Shown here one piece after another: positions 4,782-6,057 of a stretch of 6,057 nucleotides of DNA (position 1 is its first letter; the number at the start of each line of letters is the position of its first letter). The stretch is from positions 1 to 6,057 of the forward strand of contig ONWJ01000259.1 of NCBI GenBank assembly GCA_900321535.1, written 5' to 3'. Position numbers and translations under genes: made by a program. A model generated the notes under the pieces. That model was not told the DNA's origin and made no database searches. It was given only the letters and a program-made list of their open reading frames with translations. This DNA comes from an uncultured Erysipelotrichaceae bacterium (GTDB lineage: Bacteria; Bacillota_I; Bacilli_A; RFN20; CAG-826).

Positions 4782-4787
4782 TACAAT
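4782..4787 (+). promoter_or_regulatory. -10-like element of the oxidoreductase gene, leaderless arrangement
   Basis: TACAAT (five of six matches) is followed by six bases (TAAAAC) and the ATG at 4794, the same spacing as on the other side of the divergent region. No -35 is recognisable at 16-18 bp, which would fit an activator-dependent promoter. Confidence 0.45.
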
Positions 4788-4793
4788 TAAAAC

Positions 4794-6057
4794 ATGAAAA
4801 AGAAAATTATCGTGATTGGCGGCGGCATCGCCGGTCTTAACGCAGGCATCGAATTGCTCCAGAACGGCTACGAAGTCGCTTTGTATGAGAAGAACGAAGA
4901 TGTCGGCGGTCTTTGCTCTGGCTATTTTGTGGATGGCTATTCGATCGACGCCTGCTTCCACTGGCTCATGGGCACAAAGGCCAACACCACCTTAAATAAG
5001 TTATGGAGAAATATCGACGCATTAAATGACGATGTCCCGATCTCTCATCTTCCTTATTTTTGTTCCTTTATCTATGAAGAGACGACCGTGACTTTCTCTC
5101 GCAATCTCGATGAAGAGGAAGCAAGATGGAAAGCCTTATCGAAAGAAGACGAAGAAGTGATCACCGAGTTCTTCGAATCGGTTCGTGGACTTGCCTCTTT
5201 ATGGATCTTGACTCAAAGCGAGGGACATCCACCTCTTAGCAAGAAGCTTTTCCAGACCTTGCCTAACCCTGCCAAAGTTCTCAAAACCATGAAGATGTCT
5301 CGAAAAGATTATGCCGATCGTTTCAAACATCCTGCTCTTCGCTTCGCGCTTACCAACGCGATGACCGGTTATAACAACGCCTTCTTCTTCCTTCAGGTTT
5401 ATGGCTTATTCTCCACTGGTGATGGCGATGTGCCGCTGGGCGGAGCTTATGAACTCGTTCGCCGCATCAAAAACCGTTATCTTTCTCTTGGTGGCGAGCT
5501 CCACTGCAACGTCACCATCGATAAGCTCGTTTATGAGGGACTCAATGTCTCTTATGCGCTATCTGGAAACAAGAAAATCAGCGGCGACTATTTCATCGCG
5601 GCATTAGACGTCAACTACACCTTGAACCATCTTCTTGGAGGAGAATTCAAGTCCATCACCTATTCCAGGCTCAATAAGCACATCGAAAATTACACGATCT
5701 CAAGCTGCTTCTGCGTCTATCTTAAGGTCAAGGATTTCGCAAATGATATTGAGACACCGACATGCTGCAAAGTAGCACCGCTTCATGTAGGTGTGAAAGA
5801 TGTCGATGCCTTGCTTGTGCGTCCTTACGCGTTTGATACCTTGATGAGCAAGGAAGATGCTGCAGTTGTGAGCCTCTTTATCGATCAAGATCAAGACGAT
5901 TATGCATTCTTCAAAAACCATCAAGACGTCATCGGCGAGGAAAAACGCATCGTTGACGATTTGGTGAATGCTTTCTTAACACGTTATCCACAATATCAAG
6001 GGAAGGTAGAGGTCTTGGATTTCTTCGGTCCGTTAGAACTTGCAAGCCAAACCAATA
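4794..6057 (+). CDS. FAD-dependent oxidoreductase, CrtI/phytoene-desaturase-like (runs off right edge)
   Basis: The first 421 codons of a flavoprotein. The N terminus is a Rossmann dinucleotide-binding site: IIVIGGGIAGLNAGIELL with GxGxxG at Gly9, Gly11 and Gly14, then Glu32 ending the second strand (ALYEKN) to hold the FAD ribose, then VGGLCSGY (37-44). The segment DVPLGG (212-217) followed by AYELVRRI and a LGGELHCNVTIDKL stretch is the pattern of CrtI-type desaturases and related amine-oxidase-fold enzymes. Members desaturate, isomerise or oxidise lipids such as carotenoids or retinoids, but many gut-bacterial homologues have no known substrate, and no carotenoid gene is visible here. The ATG at 4794 is chosen because it begins the Rossmann strand; no Shine-Dalgarno precedes it, consistent with a leaderless mRNA. 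No signal peptide is seen. The C terminus lies outside the window. Confidence 0.9.
   Translation, partial: MKKKIIVIGGGIAGLNAGIELLQNGYEVALYEKNEDVGGLCSGYFVDGYSIDACFHWLMGTKANTTLNKLWRNIDALNDDVPISHLPYFCSFIYEETTVTFSRNLDEEEARWKALSKEDEEVITEFFESVRGLASLWILTQSEGHPPLSKKLFQTLPNPAKVLKTMKMSRKDYADRFKHPALRFALTNAMTGYNNAFFFLQVYGLFSTGDGDVPLGGAYELVRRIKNRYLSLGGELHCNVTIDKLVYEGLNVSYALSGNKKISGDYFIAALDVNYTLNHLLGGEFKSITYSRLNKHIENYTISSCFCVYLKVKDFANDIETPTCCKVAPLHVGVKDVDALLVRPYAFDTLMSKEDAAVVSLFIDQDQDDYAFFKNHQDVIGEEKRIVDDLVNAFLTRYPQYQGKVEVLDFFGPLELASQTN

Larger units (their letters stand above)
4552..4793. other. Divergent intergenic region
   Basis: No gene is seen in this stretch. It holds two palindromic sites of related design (4688-4698 and 4725-4741), a direct repeat of TTTCAATA (4668-4675 and 4683-4690), the palindromes CAATATATTG (4671-4680) and ATCGCGAT (4775-4782), and a -10-like element for the rightward gene. 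The half nearest the leftward gene (4552-4660) shows no clear motif. Confidence 0.6.

Overview
The window looks like the chromosome of a low- to mid-GC Bacillota (Firmicutes) bacterium. The evidence is a threonyl-tRNA T-box leader with its own intrinsic terminator, strong AGGAGG-type ribosome binding sites on several genes, a Gram-positive (B. subtilis type) LexA-box-like site, and a STAS anti-anti-sigma-type protein. TGA is used as a stop by two genes, so the standard bacterial code applies and this is not a Mycoplasma-type code. A lineage near the Erysipelotrichia or gut Mollicutes-related Bacilli is a guess. No mobile element, CRISPR array, tRNA or rRNA gene is visible.

Layout. Bases 1-133 are the 5' end of enolase (eno) on the minus strand. 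Bases 134 to about 645 hold no confident protein gene but are dense in signals: a minus-strand eno promoter whose -10 overlaps a plus-strand extended -10, a 15-bp palindrome at the eno start point, a possible plus-strand structured RNA of about 210 nt with a weak terminator, a 33-bp-period triple repeat inside a 37-codon ORF, a LexA-box-like site and a 35-bp interrupted palindrome. Bases about 646-886 are the thrS promoter and T-box leader, with a Thr (ACC) specifier and an unusually short Stem I. thrS follows at 887-2785, ending in a hairpin terminator that it shares with the convergent minus-strand genes.

The minus-strand cluster, read right to left, encodes a YgjP-like zinc peptidase (4539-3934), a TrmH/SpoU-family RNA 2'-O-methyltransferase (3941-3210, 8-bp overlap with the peptidase gene) and a STAS-domain protein (3146-2847). 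Diverging from it, a CrtI/phytoene-desaturase-like FAD oxidoreductase starts at 4794 and runs off the right edge. The 254-bp divergent region contains two dyad-symmetric sites of the same design, 40 bp apart. Both flanking genes have a -10-like hexamer exactly 6 bp before the ATG and no Shine-Dalgarno, so both may be leaderless.

How the parts work together. eno (glycolysis) and thrS (tRNA charging) are housekeeping genes. The T-box should raise thrS readthrough when uncharged tRNA-Thr accumulates. The peptidase-methyltransferase-STAS operon mixes RNA modification with two proteins of unknown targets. The oxidoreductase appears to be separately regulated. The most interesting items are the short-Stem-I T-box, the candidate small RNA opposite eno, the twin operators with divergent leaderless starts, and the orphan LexA-type site.
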